Below are positions 1-8,674 of a DNA stretch of 64,000 nt, one piece after another (position 1 is the stretch's first letter; the number at the start of each line of letters is the position of its first letter). This stretch comes from GCA-003244245 sp050699635. GTDB lineage: Bacteria; Actinomycetota; Actinomycetes; Mycobacteriales; Pseudonocardiaceae. Below the pieces are notes generated by a model, which had not been told where the DNA came from, made no database searches, and saw only the letters and a list, made by a program, of their open reading frames with translations. The position numbers and the translations under genes are program-made. The stretch covers positions 56,542 through 120,541 of the forward strand of contig JBOHFK010000002.1 of assembly GCA_050699635.1 (NCBI GenBank). The letters are read 5' to 3'.

Positions 1-979
1 CCCACGGGAAGCGGCGTGAGCGTCCGGTAGCCGGGTCGAACCGGGCGGCTTTCTCCCACTCCACCTCGGTGGGCAGGCGCTTGCCGGCCCACGACGCGTA
101 GGCCTGCGCCTCGAAGAAGCTGACGTGCGTGACGGGTTCCTCGGGCGGGACCGCCTCAGTGATTCCGAATCGGGTACGCCACCACGACCCGCCGTCGGCG
201 TACCAGAACTGCGGGGCGACCAGGTTGGCCTCGCACCGGTGTGCCCAGCCGCGTTCGCTCCACCACCGCGGGATCTCGTAGCCACCTTCGGCCAGGAATC
301 GCTGGTAGTCGCCGTTGGTCACCGGTGTGGTGTCCAACCAGTACGCACTGGTGTGGGCATGATGCGCGGGGCGCTCGTTATCCAGCGCCCATGGTTCAGT
401 AGAGGTGCCCATGGTGAATCCGCCAGCGGGCATCAGCACCTCGGTGGGTAGATCCGTGGAACGCTGCGGTCCGGGAGCGGGTGCATGCAGCGCCGCCGGA
501 CCAGCCCGAAGCTGGTGGGTGGCCAGCATCGTCTCATCGTGCTGCTGCTCGTGTTGCACGATCATCCCGAACGCGAAAGCGTGCTCCACCAGCCTGCGAC
601 CCTCCAGTGGGGTGTGCTCCAGCACGTCGAGAACCTTGTTGCGGACCTCGCCCAGATACCGCCGGGTCTGCGCCGGATCCAGCAGCGGCAGCGTGGGCCG
701 GTTCGGCCGGGGGTGCTTGAACGCGTCGTAGAGGTGGTCGATGTCGGCCCGGACGGCCACGCGCCCGCCTACGTCGCGGACCAGCCAGAGTTCTTCCTGG
801 TTGCCGATGTGGGCGAAGTCCCAGACCAGCGGGGACATGATCGGGGAGTGCTGGCGGACCAGCTCGGCATCATTGACCGCACTGGTCAGCGCGGCGCTGC
901 GGGCGCGAGTGCGGTCCAGCTCGGCGGCCACGTGATCCCGCAGCGCGGCGGTGCCCAGCTCGATGATCGACGTGCTCAC
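1..979 (-). CDS. egtB: Ergothioneine biosynthesis protein EgtB (3' end cut by window edge)
   Basis: Family role: EgtB is the non-heme iron sulfoxide synthase that joins hercynine to gamma-glutamylcysteine with O2. The frame opens with GTG at 979 and stays open to base 1, so the C-terminus is missing. The N-terminal third is a DinB-like helical domain with a histidine-rich patch (EHAFAFGMIVQHEQQHDETM) that should include the iron ligands. It is followed by the start of an FGE-sulfatase domain (MPAGGFTMGT, then WAGKRLPTEVEWEKAAR). The start overlaps the egtA stop (GTGA), so the two are probably translationally coupled. The order egtA-egtB on one strand supports the call. Confidence 0.93.
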   Translation of the reverse strand, partial: MSTSIIELGTAALRDHVAAELDRTRARSAALTSAVNDAELVRQHSPIMSPLVWDFAHIGNQEELWLVRDVGGRVAVRADIDHLYDAFKHPRPNRPTLPLLDPAQTRRYLGEVRNKVLDVLEHTPLEGRRLVEHAFAFGMIVQHEQQHDETMLATHQLRAGPAALHAPAPGPQRSTDLPTEVLMPAGGFTMGTSTEPWALDNERPAHHAHTSAYWLDTTPVTNGDYQRFLAEGGYEIPRWWSERGWAHRCEANLVAPQFWYADGGSWWRTRFGITEAVPPEEPVTHVSFFEAQAYASWAGKRLPTEVEWEKAARFDPATGRSRRFPW

Positions 980-2334
980 AGCAGCGGTCCTCCATCAAGT
1001 CCGGCCGGTCGGGTCCCGTTGCGCCGCGAACCGGCCTCTGCGACGGCTCCCCCGGCCAGGTCAGCGGCGAGCACATCTGCTGGACACAGACCCCGCCGCA
1101 CCCGCTGTTCCGTGATTTCCTCCACGAGCACCTGCACCTCAGCTGGGCCGTTGAGCGCGGGCAGGGCATCGCAGGCGAGCTCGAACACCGCCGTCGCCGC
1201 CCCCGCGAGGGCATCGTCGTGCAGACCCAGCTCGGCGGCCTGCAACCAGCGCCCGGCCGCGGGCACGCAGGCGTCCCGGGCGGCCGCGGTGACCTCGGGA
1301 TCGGCCAGCAGGGCAGCCAGTACAGCCACCGGCACCAGCCACTGCCCCACCGGCTGGGTGTCCAGGTAGCGGACCTCGAGGTAGCCCTGCGGCCGCACCG
1401 GCGGGAACAACGTGGTCAGGTGATAGTCCAGATCAGCGGTGCTGGGGCGGCCGGGCAGTGCCCCGGACAGCCAGTCGGCGAAGGTGACCCCGCTCGGCAC
1501 GTCCCACTTACCCCAGGGGCGGCGCTGGCACAGCAACGGGGTGTCCACAGCCCGGCGGGCCCAATCAGCAGCAGGGTCCCAGTGCGCAGTCGTGTCCCAG
1601 TGCACCGGACTCGGCCTGGTTCGCGCCGGATCCAGCGCGAACCAAGCCTGCATCCGGGACGACACCCATCCCGTGCGCTGGCCTCCCAGGCAGGGGGAAT
1701 TGGCGAACGCGGCCATCAGCACCGGTCCGAGATCGTGCAGAGCTGCCCAGCGCAACGCCACGTCAGCGGGCGTGCCGGCGTCCAGGCAAACCTGCACTGA
1801 GGCGGTAGAGCACATCATGGCCCGGCCCATTGGACCGATCCGGTCGAAAGCAGTCTCCATCGCGGCGTAACGGGGAATGTCGATCAATCGCCGGGACGGA
1901 CGATGCGGGTCGGAGCCCAGGCCGGTGAGGACCAAACCAGCGGGATCGAGGAGATCGGTCAATGCGGCGGTATCGCCTTCCACGGTGGCGATGAGCTCGG
2001 TCAGCGAGGCGCAAGGCGGGCTGGAGATCTCGAGCTGGCCACCGGGTTCGACCGTGACGGTGGATCCGTAGGGAAGCGGGGTCTGGGGGCTGTCAGGGAT
2101 CAGGGAATGCGGGACGTGCACGCCGAGCGCGTCGGCGAGGTGTTCAGCCTGCAACGGACGATGAGGATTCCCGGAGTGCTGCACCACCCACTCGAGCTCG
2201 GCGCCGAGCAGCCTCGGGGGTCCGTGCTTGAAACAGACCGACGCGACGTACACCTCGGCCTCTTCGCGGCAGCGCAGCACCGTTGGCGGTGCTGCAGGCG
2301 CTGAGACCCAAGGCTCCGTTGCCTCTGCCGTCAC
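976..2334 (-). CDS. egtA: Glutamate-cysteine ligase EgtA
   Basis: GCS2-family ligase making gamma-glutamylcysteine, the sulfur donor used by EgtB. The protein is about 452 residues, normal for actinobacterial EgtA. Family-like blocks include GAELEWVVQH near the N-terminus, VEPGGQLEISSPP (glutamate/ATP region), MMCSTASVQVCLD, and YLEVRYLDTQP in the C-terminal half. I chose the GTG at 2334 over the GTG at 2370 because AGGAGG lies six bases upstream of it. Downstream it overlaps egtB by four bases. What follows egtB lies outside the window. Confidence 0.92.
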   Translation of the reverse strand: MTAEATEPWVSAPAAPPTVLRCREEAEVYVASVCFKHGPPRLLGAELEWVVQHSGNPHRPLQAEHLADALGVHVPHSLIPDSPQTPLPYGSTVTVEPGGQLEISSPPCASLTELIATVEGDTAALTDLLDPAGLVLTGLGSDPHRPSRRLIDIPRYAAMETAFDRIGPMGRAMMCSTASVQVCLDAGTPADVALRWAALHDLGPVLMAAFANSPCLGGQRTGWVSSRMQAWFALDPARTRPSPVHWDTTAHWDPAADWARRAVDTPLLCQRRPWGKWDVPSGVTFADWLSGALPGRPSTADLDYHLTTLFPPVRPQGYLEVRYLDTQPVGQWLVPVAVLAALLADPEVTAAARDACVPAAGRWLQAAELGLHDDALAGAATAVFELACDALPALNGPAEVQVLVEEITEQRVRRGLCPADVLAADLAGGAVAEAGSRRNGTRPAGLDGGPLL

Positions 2335-2438
2335 GACCCACCTCCTGGGATTCCGACGAGCCTCCGCCACGCTACCCAGTTACTCTGACAATCGCAGCGT
2401 TACGCCAAACCGTTCGTCTCGCCTTCGTATCCGGTTTC

Positions 2439-2594
2439 CCACCCCGGCGTGTCGGTCTCTCGTGCCCAGCCTCCCGGACCCAGGGGACCGACACACTGCG
2501 CACGAGCAAGCGACACCCTGCGCCCAGGAGACCGACACACCGCGCATGAGAGCGCGCGCGACACGCCGGGGTGGAGGCGAGGGCGACACGCCGG
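2439..2594. repeat. Intergenic CGACACGCC repeats with 16-bp inverted repeat
   Basis: Between egtA and the ABC exporter gene. CCACCCCGGCGTGTCG at 2439-2454 is matched exactly in inverse at 2559-2574. A third partial copy (CGACACGCCGG) sits at 2584-2594, and two near-identical blocks built on CCGACACAC lie between. The arms are too far apart for a simple terminator. They look like dispersed intergenic repeats, possibly a transcription boundary. Confidence 0.6.
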
Positions 2595-2596
2595 AG

Positions 2597-4450
2597 TTAG
2601 GCGAGAGCGAATTGGGTGTGATGGAGCTGCGCATAGCGGCCATGGGCGGCGAGCAGCTCATCATGGGTGCCGCGCTCGACGATCAGGCCATCCTCGATCA
2701 CCAGAATCTGGTCCGCCGCGCGGATGGTGGACAGCCGGTGCGCGATCACCAGCGCGGTGCGCCCGTGCAGGGCCTCGGCAAGCGCGGCCTGCACTGCCGC
2801 CTCGGATTCCGAGTCCAGATGCGCGGTGGCCTCGTCGAGGATCACCACCCGGGGCCGGGCCAGCAGGAGCCGGGCGATGGCCAGCCGCTGCCGCTCACCA
2901 CCGGAGAGCCGGTAGCCACGGTCACCCACCACGGTGTCCAGTCCGTCGGGCAGTGACCGCACCAGCGGCTCCAGCCGGGCTCGCCGCAGCGCATCCCATA
3001 GGTCCTGGTCGGGGGCCTGCGGCGCCGCGAAGCGCAAGTTGGCCGCGATACTGTCGTGAAACAGGTGCCCGTCCTGGGTCACCACACCAACGGTGTCCCG
3101 CAGCGCGGCGAAGGACAGGTCGCGGACGTCCACCCCACCCAGCCGGACCGCCCCGGCGTCGACGTCGTAGAGCCGCGGCACCAGCGAGGCGATCGTGGAT
3201 TTGCCGGCGCCCGAGGAGCCGACCAGCGCCACCATCTGGCCCGGTTCGGCGCGGAAATCCACTCCGTGCAGCACCTCGGCGCCACCCCGCGCGTCCAACG
3301 TGGCAACCTCCTCCAGCGAGGCCAGGGATACCTGTTCAGCTGACGGGTAGGCGAAGCGCACGTTGTGGAACTCCACTGACACCTCGCCGGGGGGAACCTC
3401 TTGGGGGGCTGGTCGCTCAGTGATCATCGGCTGGATGTCGAGCACCTCGAAGACCCGCTCGAAGGCGACCAGGGCGGTCATCACGTCGACCCGGGCGTTG
3501 GCCAGCGCGGTGAGCGGCGAGTAGAGCCGGGTGAGCAGCAGCGCCAGGCTGACCACGGTTCCTGCAGCGATGTCGCCGCGCAGTGCCAGCCAGCCGCCTA
3601 GCCCGTACACCAGTGCCTGAGCCAGCGAGGAGACCAGCGTGAGGGCGGTGAGAAGCACCCGCGCCGACATCGCGCTGCGGACGCCGATGTCGCGGACCTG
3701 GCTGGCCCGGTAGCCGAACTCGGCGGCCTCGGCCTCTGGCCGCCCGAAGAGTTTCACCAGCGTGGCGCCCGGCGCGGAGAACCGCTCGGTCATCTGGGTG
3801 GTCATCGCGGCGTTGTGGGTGGACGCCTCCCGTCGTAACTGCGCCATCCGGGCGCCCATCCCCCGCGCCGGCCAGATGAAGATCGGAAGCAACACCAGGG
3901 CCAGGATGGTGACCTGCCAGGACAGCGTCAGCATGACTGCCAGCGTCAGCACCAGCTGGATCGCGTTGGTGACCACGCCGGACAGCGTGGAGGTCAGCGC
4001 GGTCTGGGCCCCGATGACGTCGTTGTTGAGCCTGCTGACCAGCGCCCCGGTGCGGGTGCGGGTGAAAAACGCCACCGGCATCCGCTGCACGTGCTCGTAG
4101 ACCGTGCGGCGCAGGTCAAGGATCAGCCCCTCACCGATCCGGGAGGACTGCCAGCGGGCGGCCAGCCCCATCCCCGCGTCGAGCACCGCCAGCAATACGA
4201 TGAGCACGGCCAGCCCGACCACCAGCGTGACCCCCGCGTGCCCGACGATGCCGTCGACAATCCGCCCGGCCAGTACCGGCGTGGCGACGGTGAGCATGGC
4301 AGACACCGTGCTCAACGCAAGGAAGATCAGCAACGACCGCCGGTGTGGCTTGGCGAAGCCGAGGATCCGCCGCAGGGTGCCGGGTGCGAGCGAGTGCGGT
4401 GTGCCGCGCTGGCGAGTCATGCTGTTCAGCAGGCTCCACGAGTTATCCAT
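2597..4450 (-). CDS. ABC transporter, fused permease and ATP-binding subunit
   Basis: Type IV ABC exporter half-molecule that would dimerise in the membrane; the substrate cannot be told from sequence. From the ATG at 4450 it has about 617 residues. A six-helix transmembrane domain fills the first ~320 residues. The nucleotide-binding domain has Walker A GSSGAGKST, signature LSGGERQRLAIAR, Walker B VVILDEAT and the H-loop AHRLSTI. The open frame extends upstream to 4516, but the ATG at 4450 gives the usual N-terminus. It stands alone between egtA and the QueA-like gene. Confidence 0.9.
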   Translation of the reverse strand: MDNSWSLLNSMTRQRGTPHSLAPGTLRRILGFAKPHRRSLLIFLALSTVSAMLTVATPVLAGRIVDGIVGHAGVTLVVGLAVLIVLLAVLDAGMGLAARWQSSRIGEGLILDLRRTVYEHVQRMPVAFFTRTRTGALVSRLNNDVIGAQTALTSTLSGVVTNAIQLVLTLAVMLTLSWQVTILALVLLPIFIWPARGMGARMAQLRREASTHNAAMTTQMTERFSAPGATLVKLFGRPEAEAAEFGYRASQVRDIGVRSAMSARVLLTALTLVSSLAQALVYGLGGWLALRGDIAAGTVVSLALLLTRLYSPLTALANARVDVMTALVAFERVFEVLDIQPMITERPAPQEVPPGEVSVEFHNVRFAYPSAEQVSLASLEEVATLDARGGAEVLHGVDFRAEPGQMVALVGSSGAGKSTIASLVPRLYDVDAGAVRLGGVDVRDLSFAALRDTVGVVTQDGHLFHDSIAANLRFAAPQAPDQDLWDALRRARLEPLVRSLPDGLDTVVGDRGYRLSGGERQRLAIARLLLARPRVVILDEATAHLDSESEAAVQAALAEALHGRTALVIAHRLSTIRAADQILVIEDGLIVERGTHDELLAAHGRYAQLHHTQFALA

Positions 4451-4570
4451 CAAACGCCTCCGCTGTTGTCTGGACCCACCCGAGTTTTGTAACACTGTAA
4501 TCTTGTAACCGGCCAAATCGGAATCTTGTTCCGACGGATGTCATCGTTTCCTAGCTCATTGCCCGGTTGC

Positions 4571-5659
4571 TCAAGGCAGGAAAAGGGTGGAGTCCCCGAA
4601 CTCGTGCCACAGGTAGCGGTATTCGAGCGCCGCGGCATAGGCATCCCCGACGAGTTCAGCGCCGGCCACGGCTTCCAAGAGCAGCAGGTGGCTGGCCTGT
4701 GGCGCGTGCAGTCCGGTGACGAGCCCGGTCACGATCCGGGCTGGGTGGTCGGGGCCGAGCACCAGGTCGGTCCACCCACTCGCCGGCCGGATCCAGCCAT
4801 CCCGCGCCACTGCGGTCTCCAGCGCGCGCACCACGGTGGTGCCCACCGCGATGACTCGTTTCCCGGCGTCGCGGGTGCTTTGCACCAGCCGGGCGGTGGG
4901 CTCGGGTACCTCGAAGCGCTCCGGAGCCGGTGGCTCATGCAGTTCGGGGCTGGAGACCCCGGCGTGCAGCACGATCGGGGCGATCGCGATTCCCAGCGCC
5001 ATCAGCCGCACCAGCAGCGAAGCGGTGAACGGGCGCCCGGCGCTGGCCATCTCGGCGCTGGCCATCTCGGCGCTGGCCGGCTGGCGCGCGTACACCGTCT
5101 GGAAATCCGACAGTGGGTATTGCCCCGTGAGGTAGCCGTAGCTGATCGGGCGGCCATGTTGGGAGAGGTATTCCACCAGCGGAGCCGGCGGCGTCACCGC
5201 CGCGCGCCATAACCGGCTGGTGCCCGCACTGGGTCTTGAATCGGGGTAGGGCCTGGTGAGCTGGAGATGAATACCACCGGGAAGGTGCAGCCGCTGTCCC
5301 GGATAAGTCCGCAGATCTGGTCCTCGGCCGTCGATCCGGCGAACTTCGACGACCCACTCCGCACGCCCCACCGACGTGGACACATGCACCGGAGCTGGCT
5401 GCCCGTCTTCCCGGCGCCCGGCTACGGCGGCAGGCAGGGTGGCGGACGTGTTGACCACCAGGAGGTCGCCGGGGACGAGCAGCGAGGGCAGATCGAAGAA
5501 GTGCCGGTGCTCGATCTGACCGGTTCGGGCCACCAGCAGTCGCACGCCGTCGCGCGGCACCCCGCGCCGTTCCGGCGGCCCCACGGCCTCGCTTCCCGGC
5601 GGCAACGTGAACTGCGTGGCGGGCGGGACAGCCGTGGCGCACTGGGCGGCGATCGTCAC
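4571..5659 (-). CDS. QueA-family S-adenosylmethionine:tRNA ribosyltransferase-isomerase-like protein
   Basis: About 362 residues with family blocks LLVVNTSATLPAAV, VEYLSQHGRPISYGYL, AVGTTVVRALETA and YRYLWHEFGDS. True QueA adds epoxyqueuosine precursor groups to tRNA. No other queuosine gene is visible nearby, so this may be the divergent actinobacterial paralogue of uncertain role. Start is GTG at 5659, overlapping the stop of the repaired upstream SDR frame (GTGA), so the two look like one coupled operon. An in-frame 15-bp tandem repeat at 5041-5078 encodes ASAEM twice. Confidence 0.85.
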   Translation of the reverse strand: MTIAAQCATAVPPATQFTLPPGSEAVGPPERRGVPRDGVRLLVARTGQIEHRHFFDLPSLLVPGDLLVVNTSATLPAAVAGRREDGQPAPVHVSTSVGRAEWVVEVRRIDGRGPDLRTYPGQRLHLPGGIHLQLTRPYPDSRPSAGTSRLWRAAVTPPAPLVEYLSQHGRPISYGYLTGQYPLSDFQTVYARQPASAEMASAEMASAGRPFTASLLVRLMALGIAIAPIVLHAGVSSPELHEPPAPERFEVPEPTARLVQSTRDAGKRVIAVGTTVVRALETAVARDGWIRPASGWTDLVLGPDHPARIVTGLVTGLHAPQASHLLLLEAVAGAELVGDAYAAALEYRYLWHEFGDSTLFLP

Positions 5660-5726
5660 CGCGTCACCCCCGCTGAGAGGTCAGCCGCCCGATAACGTCC
5701 GCTCGGCAGATCGCCTTCGGCGAGGG

Positions 5727-6380
5727 TCAACAGTGCGGGGACGACGCTGTCCGGGCCGGCCGGTCGCTGATGTCCTCGCCCGGGAACGCCTGCTGGTGCA
5801 GGTCGGTGGCCATGTCGCCCGGATCGAACGAATAGATCCGCAGCTGTGGATGCTCGACGGCCAGCACCGCGGTGAGCTGGTCCAGCGCGGCCTTCGCCGA
5901 GCCATAGCCACCCCACCCCGGATAGGCCTCCACGGCCGCGTCGGAGCTGACATTGACCACCCGTCCACCGCACCGCACGAGCTGGGGCAACAGCACCTGG
6001 AACAGCGCGAGTGGCGCCACGGCATTGACTGCGTAGACGTGCTCGAGGACCTCAAGTGGGTAGTCGGCAAGCTGGGGTTGCGGGCTCGGACCCAGCACGC
6101 TGGCGTTGTTCACCAACAGGTCCAGGCCACCCGCACCGGCCACCGCCTCCGCCAGCAGCATGCGGTGGCCCGCGTCGGCTACATCCCCGGGTATCGCCGT
6201 CACCGCGTGTGACAGCGCCAAGTCGGCGACCATGTCGGTGAGCCGGACGTGATCGCGGGCATCGATTACCACCTGCCAGCCGTCGCACACCAGGCGATCC
6301 GTGAGCGCCCGGCCCAGCCCCCGGGAACCGCCGGTCACCAACGCCACCTTGGGTGCCTGAGCTCCGTTCTTCGCTGTCAT
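5727..6380 (-). CDS. SDR-family oxidoreductase, frameshifted near its C-terminus
   Basis: Short-chain dehydrogenase with the nucleotide motif TGGSRGLG, an NNAS-type segment (LVNNASVLG) and the active-site pattern Ser...Tyr-x-x-x-Lys (VSSDAAV..., then GYGSAK). As written, the frame ends at 5727 with the non-family tail ARTASSPHC. A single-base shift near 5757-5762 lets it continue as PDSVVPALLTLAEGDLPSGR and end with TGA at 5656-5658, exactly overlapping the QueA-like start. A one-base loss, real or a sequencing error, is the simplest explanation. Start is ATG at 6380. Confidence 0.82.
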   Translation of the reverse strand: MTAKNGAQAPKVALVTGGSRGLGRALTDRLVCDGWQVVIDARDHVRLTDMVADLALSHAVTAIPGDVADAGHRMLLAEAVAGAGGLDLLVNNASVLGPSPQPQLADYPLEVLEHVYAVNAVAPLALFQVLLPQLVRCGGRVVNVSSDAAVEAYPGWGGYGSAKAALDQLTAVLAVEHPQLRIYSFDPGDMATDLHQQAFPGEDISDRPARTASSPHC

Positions 6381-6541
6381 GCCTTGAGCATGTGACCTCA
6401 ACCTCACTTCACGTCAAGGGGTGCTCCGAAGCCTCTTCGCGAGCGTTGCCCACCGGCCGCGTCGCAGCCAGTGCTGATATTATTGGGCAAATGACCAGTT
6501 CGATCGTACAAGGCGAACGCCCAACAAGAGGAGATGATGCC

Positions 6542-7147
6542 ATGCCTGGCCGGACAGCGATGGATCGGGGCCGCGACGTACGACTGCAACTCCTGAGCAC
6601 CGCGGCCACGCTCATCGCCGAACTGGGCTGGCCGGCGGTCAGCACCCGAATCCTGGCCGAGCGGGCAGGCGTGACGCCGGGGCTGGTTCATTACCATTTC
6701 CCGTCGTTGCAAGCATTGCTGCGCGACGCCGCGCTGGGCATGATGAGTGATCTGCTGTCCTCCACCGAGGCCCTTTTCGAGGACGCCCGAACCCTCGACA
6801 GCGGTGTGGACCTGGTGCTCAGCTCGCTCGACGCCTACGCCGGAAACGACCCTGCGTCGTTGCTGTTCACCGAGACTTATCTCGCAGCCACCCGCGACGA
6901 GACGCTCCGGAATGAGCTTGTCGCGATCGTTGCGGAATTCCGGCAGCAGCTGGCCCGGTGGCTCGCCGAATACGGCGTTGACGCACCCGACGAGACCGCT
7001 TCGATCCTGACGGCGGCAATCGACGGCGTGATCCTGCACCGGGCGTTCAATCCGGCGCTCACCGCATCAGCGGTCGCCCCCCTGCTGCGACGACTTATTA
7101 TCCCCGAAAAGACCGAAGAACAGGATATCAAACGGAAAGAAGAATGA
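6542..7147 (+). CDS. TetR-family transcriptional regulator
   Basis: 201-residue regulator. The N-terminal helix-turn-helix reads RILAERAGVTPGLVHYHFPS and is followed by a helical ligand domain. I took the ATG at 6542, with AAGAGGAG upstream. It is divergent from the SDR/QueA-like operon across about 160 bp, so it is a natural candidate to control that operon. I did not find a convincing operator dyad there. Confidence 0.88.
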   Translation: MPGRTAMDRGRDVRLQLLSTAATLIAELGWPAVSTRILAERAGVTPGLVHYHFPSLQALLRDAALGMMSDLLSSTEALFEDARTLDSGVDLVLSSLDAYAGNDPASLLFTETYLAATRDETLRNELVAIVAEFRQQLARWLAEYGVDAPDETASILTAAIDGVILHRAFNPALTASAVAPLLRRLIIPEKTEEQDIKRKEE

Positions 7148-7471
7148 GATGAAAGCAATAGGCTGGGTAGGCTTCTGAGCTGGGGATCTGTGGGGCTGGT
7201 TGGAGGTCGTTCTTGGCGACGCAGGTGTTCGCGGACGAGTAGCTGGAGCGCCTGCGGGGCTTCCCGGAGATCGGCCGAGACGAGCTGGCCACGCGGTGTG
7301 GCGGTCATAGCCGCTGTTTCATCCGTTTGGGGCGATGCTGGTCTCTTCAGGGTTGGCGAATCTCAATGGATCAACGGCGCTCGGTGTCCCCGTCTCAAGC
7401 AATCTGGCGTCCGTTCTCGCTGTAGCTGGTGCGGATCCCCTGAGCGGGTCGACGACCTGCGCACCCGCGGG
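7148..7471. other. Gene-poor stretch with transposon remains
   Basis: No intact gene. The only recognisable content is the Tn3-type transposase N-terminal relic listed separately. The rest, up to the methyltransferase stop at 7472, shows no domain or repeat I recognise. Confidence 0.5.
7213..7302 (+). pseudogene. Tn3-family transposase N-terminal relic (DUF4158-like)
   Basis: From TTG at 7213 the translation reads LATQVFADE, a stop, then LERLRGFPEIGRDELATR. This matches from memory the first 25-30 residues of Tn3-family transposases with an N-terminal DUF4158 domain (pattern F-DEELERLRGFPEIGRDEL). The in-frame TAG and abrupt loss of similarity afterwards mark it as a relic. It lies between the TetR gene and a damaged methyltransferase, consistent with an old insertion. 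Confidence 0.55.
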
Positions 7472-8178
7472 TCATGACCGCGCTGTTGAACGGGCGACGA
7501 GCTCGGCATCATCGGCAGGTGCGACGTGCCCGAGGACGCACGCCGCCGGCGGGTCGAGGTCGAGCATTTCGGTTCGGAGGTGCTCGAACCCAGCTTCGGT
7601 AAGCCGGGCTGCCAGCTCGTTGGCGGCCGCCGCCGAAGTGGCCGCGGTGGCACCGGGACAGCGGGGTTGGGATACCAGAGCGATGCGCCCGCCGGGCCGC
7701 AACAGCCGGGCGAGTTCGCGTAGCCGGGTGGTTGGGTCGGGCCACATGCCGACTGTGTTAACGGCAAGCGCGGCGTCGAATGGCCCGTCGCTGATGGACA
7801 GGCTCTGGACCGGCTCTGGACCGGCGTGTGAATCAGGCGTACCCGTCCGGCCCGTATGGCGGCCCTATTGCGGCGGCGAGCCTGGCGGATCATTACCTGC
7901 GAATGGTCGACGCCGACCACCGGTCCCCGGATCGCTCGGGTGGCGAGGGCGGCGATGGCCACGCCCGGACCGCAGCCCAGTTCGATGACGCGGTCGGTCG
8001 GCTGGACGTCGAGAAGCTGCACCGCCCAGCGGTTGCGCGCCACGTTCGACGAGCGCCGGCCCATGATCCAGCCGGCGACGTGCCCTACGGCTCCGGTCGG
8101 CTGGTGGAACTGTGCCAGCCCCCCGTGATGAGCCCACCATTGCATGATGCGGCCCAGCACCCTCCGCTTGATGTCCAT
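7472..8178 (-). pseudogene. Class I SAM-dependent methyltransferase, broken by 11-bp duplication
   Basis: Starts at ATG 8178 (MDIKRRVLGRIMQWWA). Motif I is VIELGCGPGVAIA, followed by VVGVDHSQVMI. After VRLIHTPVQS the frame is lost. The cause is visible: GGCTCTGGACC occurs twice in tandem at 7801-7811 and 7812-7822. Removing one copy restores LSISDGPFDAALAVNTV, MWPDPTTRLRELARLLRPGG and a normal end at 7472. Substrate unknown. It is divergent from a MerR regulator with a shared operator region. The allele as sequenced should not make a full enzyme. Confidence 0.85.
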
Positions 8179-8193
8179 GCAGGTGAGCAAAGC

Positions 8194-8213
8194 ACTTCGA
8201 GTAGGCTTGAAGT
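8194..8213. promoter_or_regulatory. MerR-type operator dyad
   Basis: ACTTCGAG and CTTGAAGT face each other across four bases (one mismatch). This is the compact dyad typical of MerR/SoxR-type activators. It sits between the methyltransferase start (8178, minus) and the MerR start (8216, plus), so it probably overlaps both promoters. Confidence 0.6.
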
Positions 8214-8215
8214 CA

Positions 8216-8674
8216 ATGCCTGCTACCGAGCGCACCCTGGCTTCGTCGGTCACGCCAACGTTGCTGTCGATCGGCGAGCTGTCCGAACGTACCGGCGTGC
8301 CGACAACCACGCTGCGGTACTACGACGAACTTGGATTGGTGCGGCCGGCGGCTCGGGCGGCGGGACGACGGCGTTATGCCGCGTCGGCAGTCAAGGACGT
8401 CGGTCTGATCCTCTTGTTCCGCGAGATCGGATTCTCGCTGGCTGAGATCGGGCGTTTCATTGCAGGCGAGCGGCAATGCCGACGGGAGATGATCGATCAC
8501 AAGTTGGCCGAGCTGGCCGAGCAGCAGCACCGTATCGAGGTGGCCCGCACCGCACTCGAGCACGGTCGGCAATGCCCAGCCAGCGAGCCCATGAAATGCT
8601 CCCGATTCTGGTCGATCATCGAAGGGCGACTGCGCGGCCTCTCACTGGAAGAAAGCCACGCGCGAGCGCACTGA
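8216..8674 (+). CDS. MerR-family transcriptional regulator
   Basis: 152 residues. N-terminal winged HTH: LLSIGELSERTGVPTTTLRY followed by YDELGLVRPAAR, then a dimerisation helix. The C-terminal part has Cys residues in GERQCRREM and GRQCPASEPMKCSRF, so metal or redox sensing is possible. ATG 8216 is preferred because the longer upstream frame would put the operator inside the gene. It is divergent from the broken methyltransferase, its presumed target. Confidence 0.85.
   Translation: MPATERTLASSVTPTLLSIGELSERTGVPTTTLRYYDELGLVRPAARAAGRRRYAASAVKDVGLILLFREIGFSLAEIGRFIAGERQCRREMIDHKLAELAEQQHRIEVARTALEHGRQCPASEPMKCSRFWSIIEGRLRGLSLEESHARAH

Noticed and set aside
485..1369. 294-codon plus-strand frame
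   Set aside because: Shadow of egtB/egtA on the other strand.
2449..3423. 324-codon plus-strand Arg/Pro-rich frame
   Set aside because: GC-rich shadow of the ABC exporter gene; composition not protein-like.
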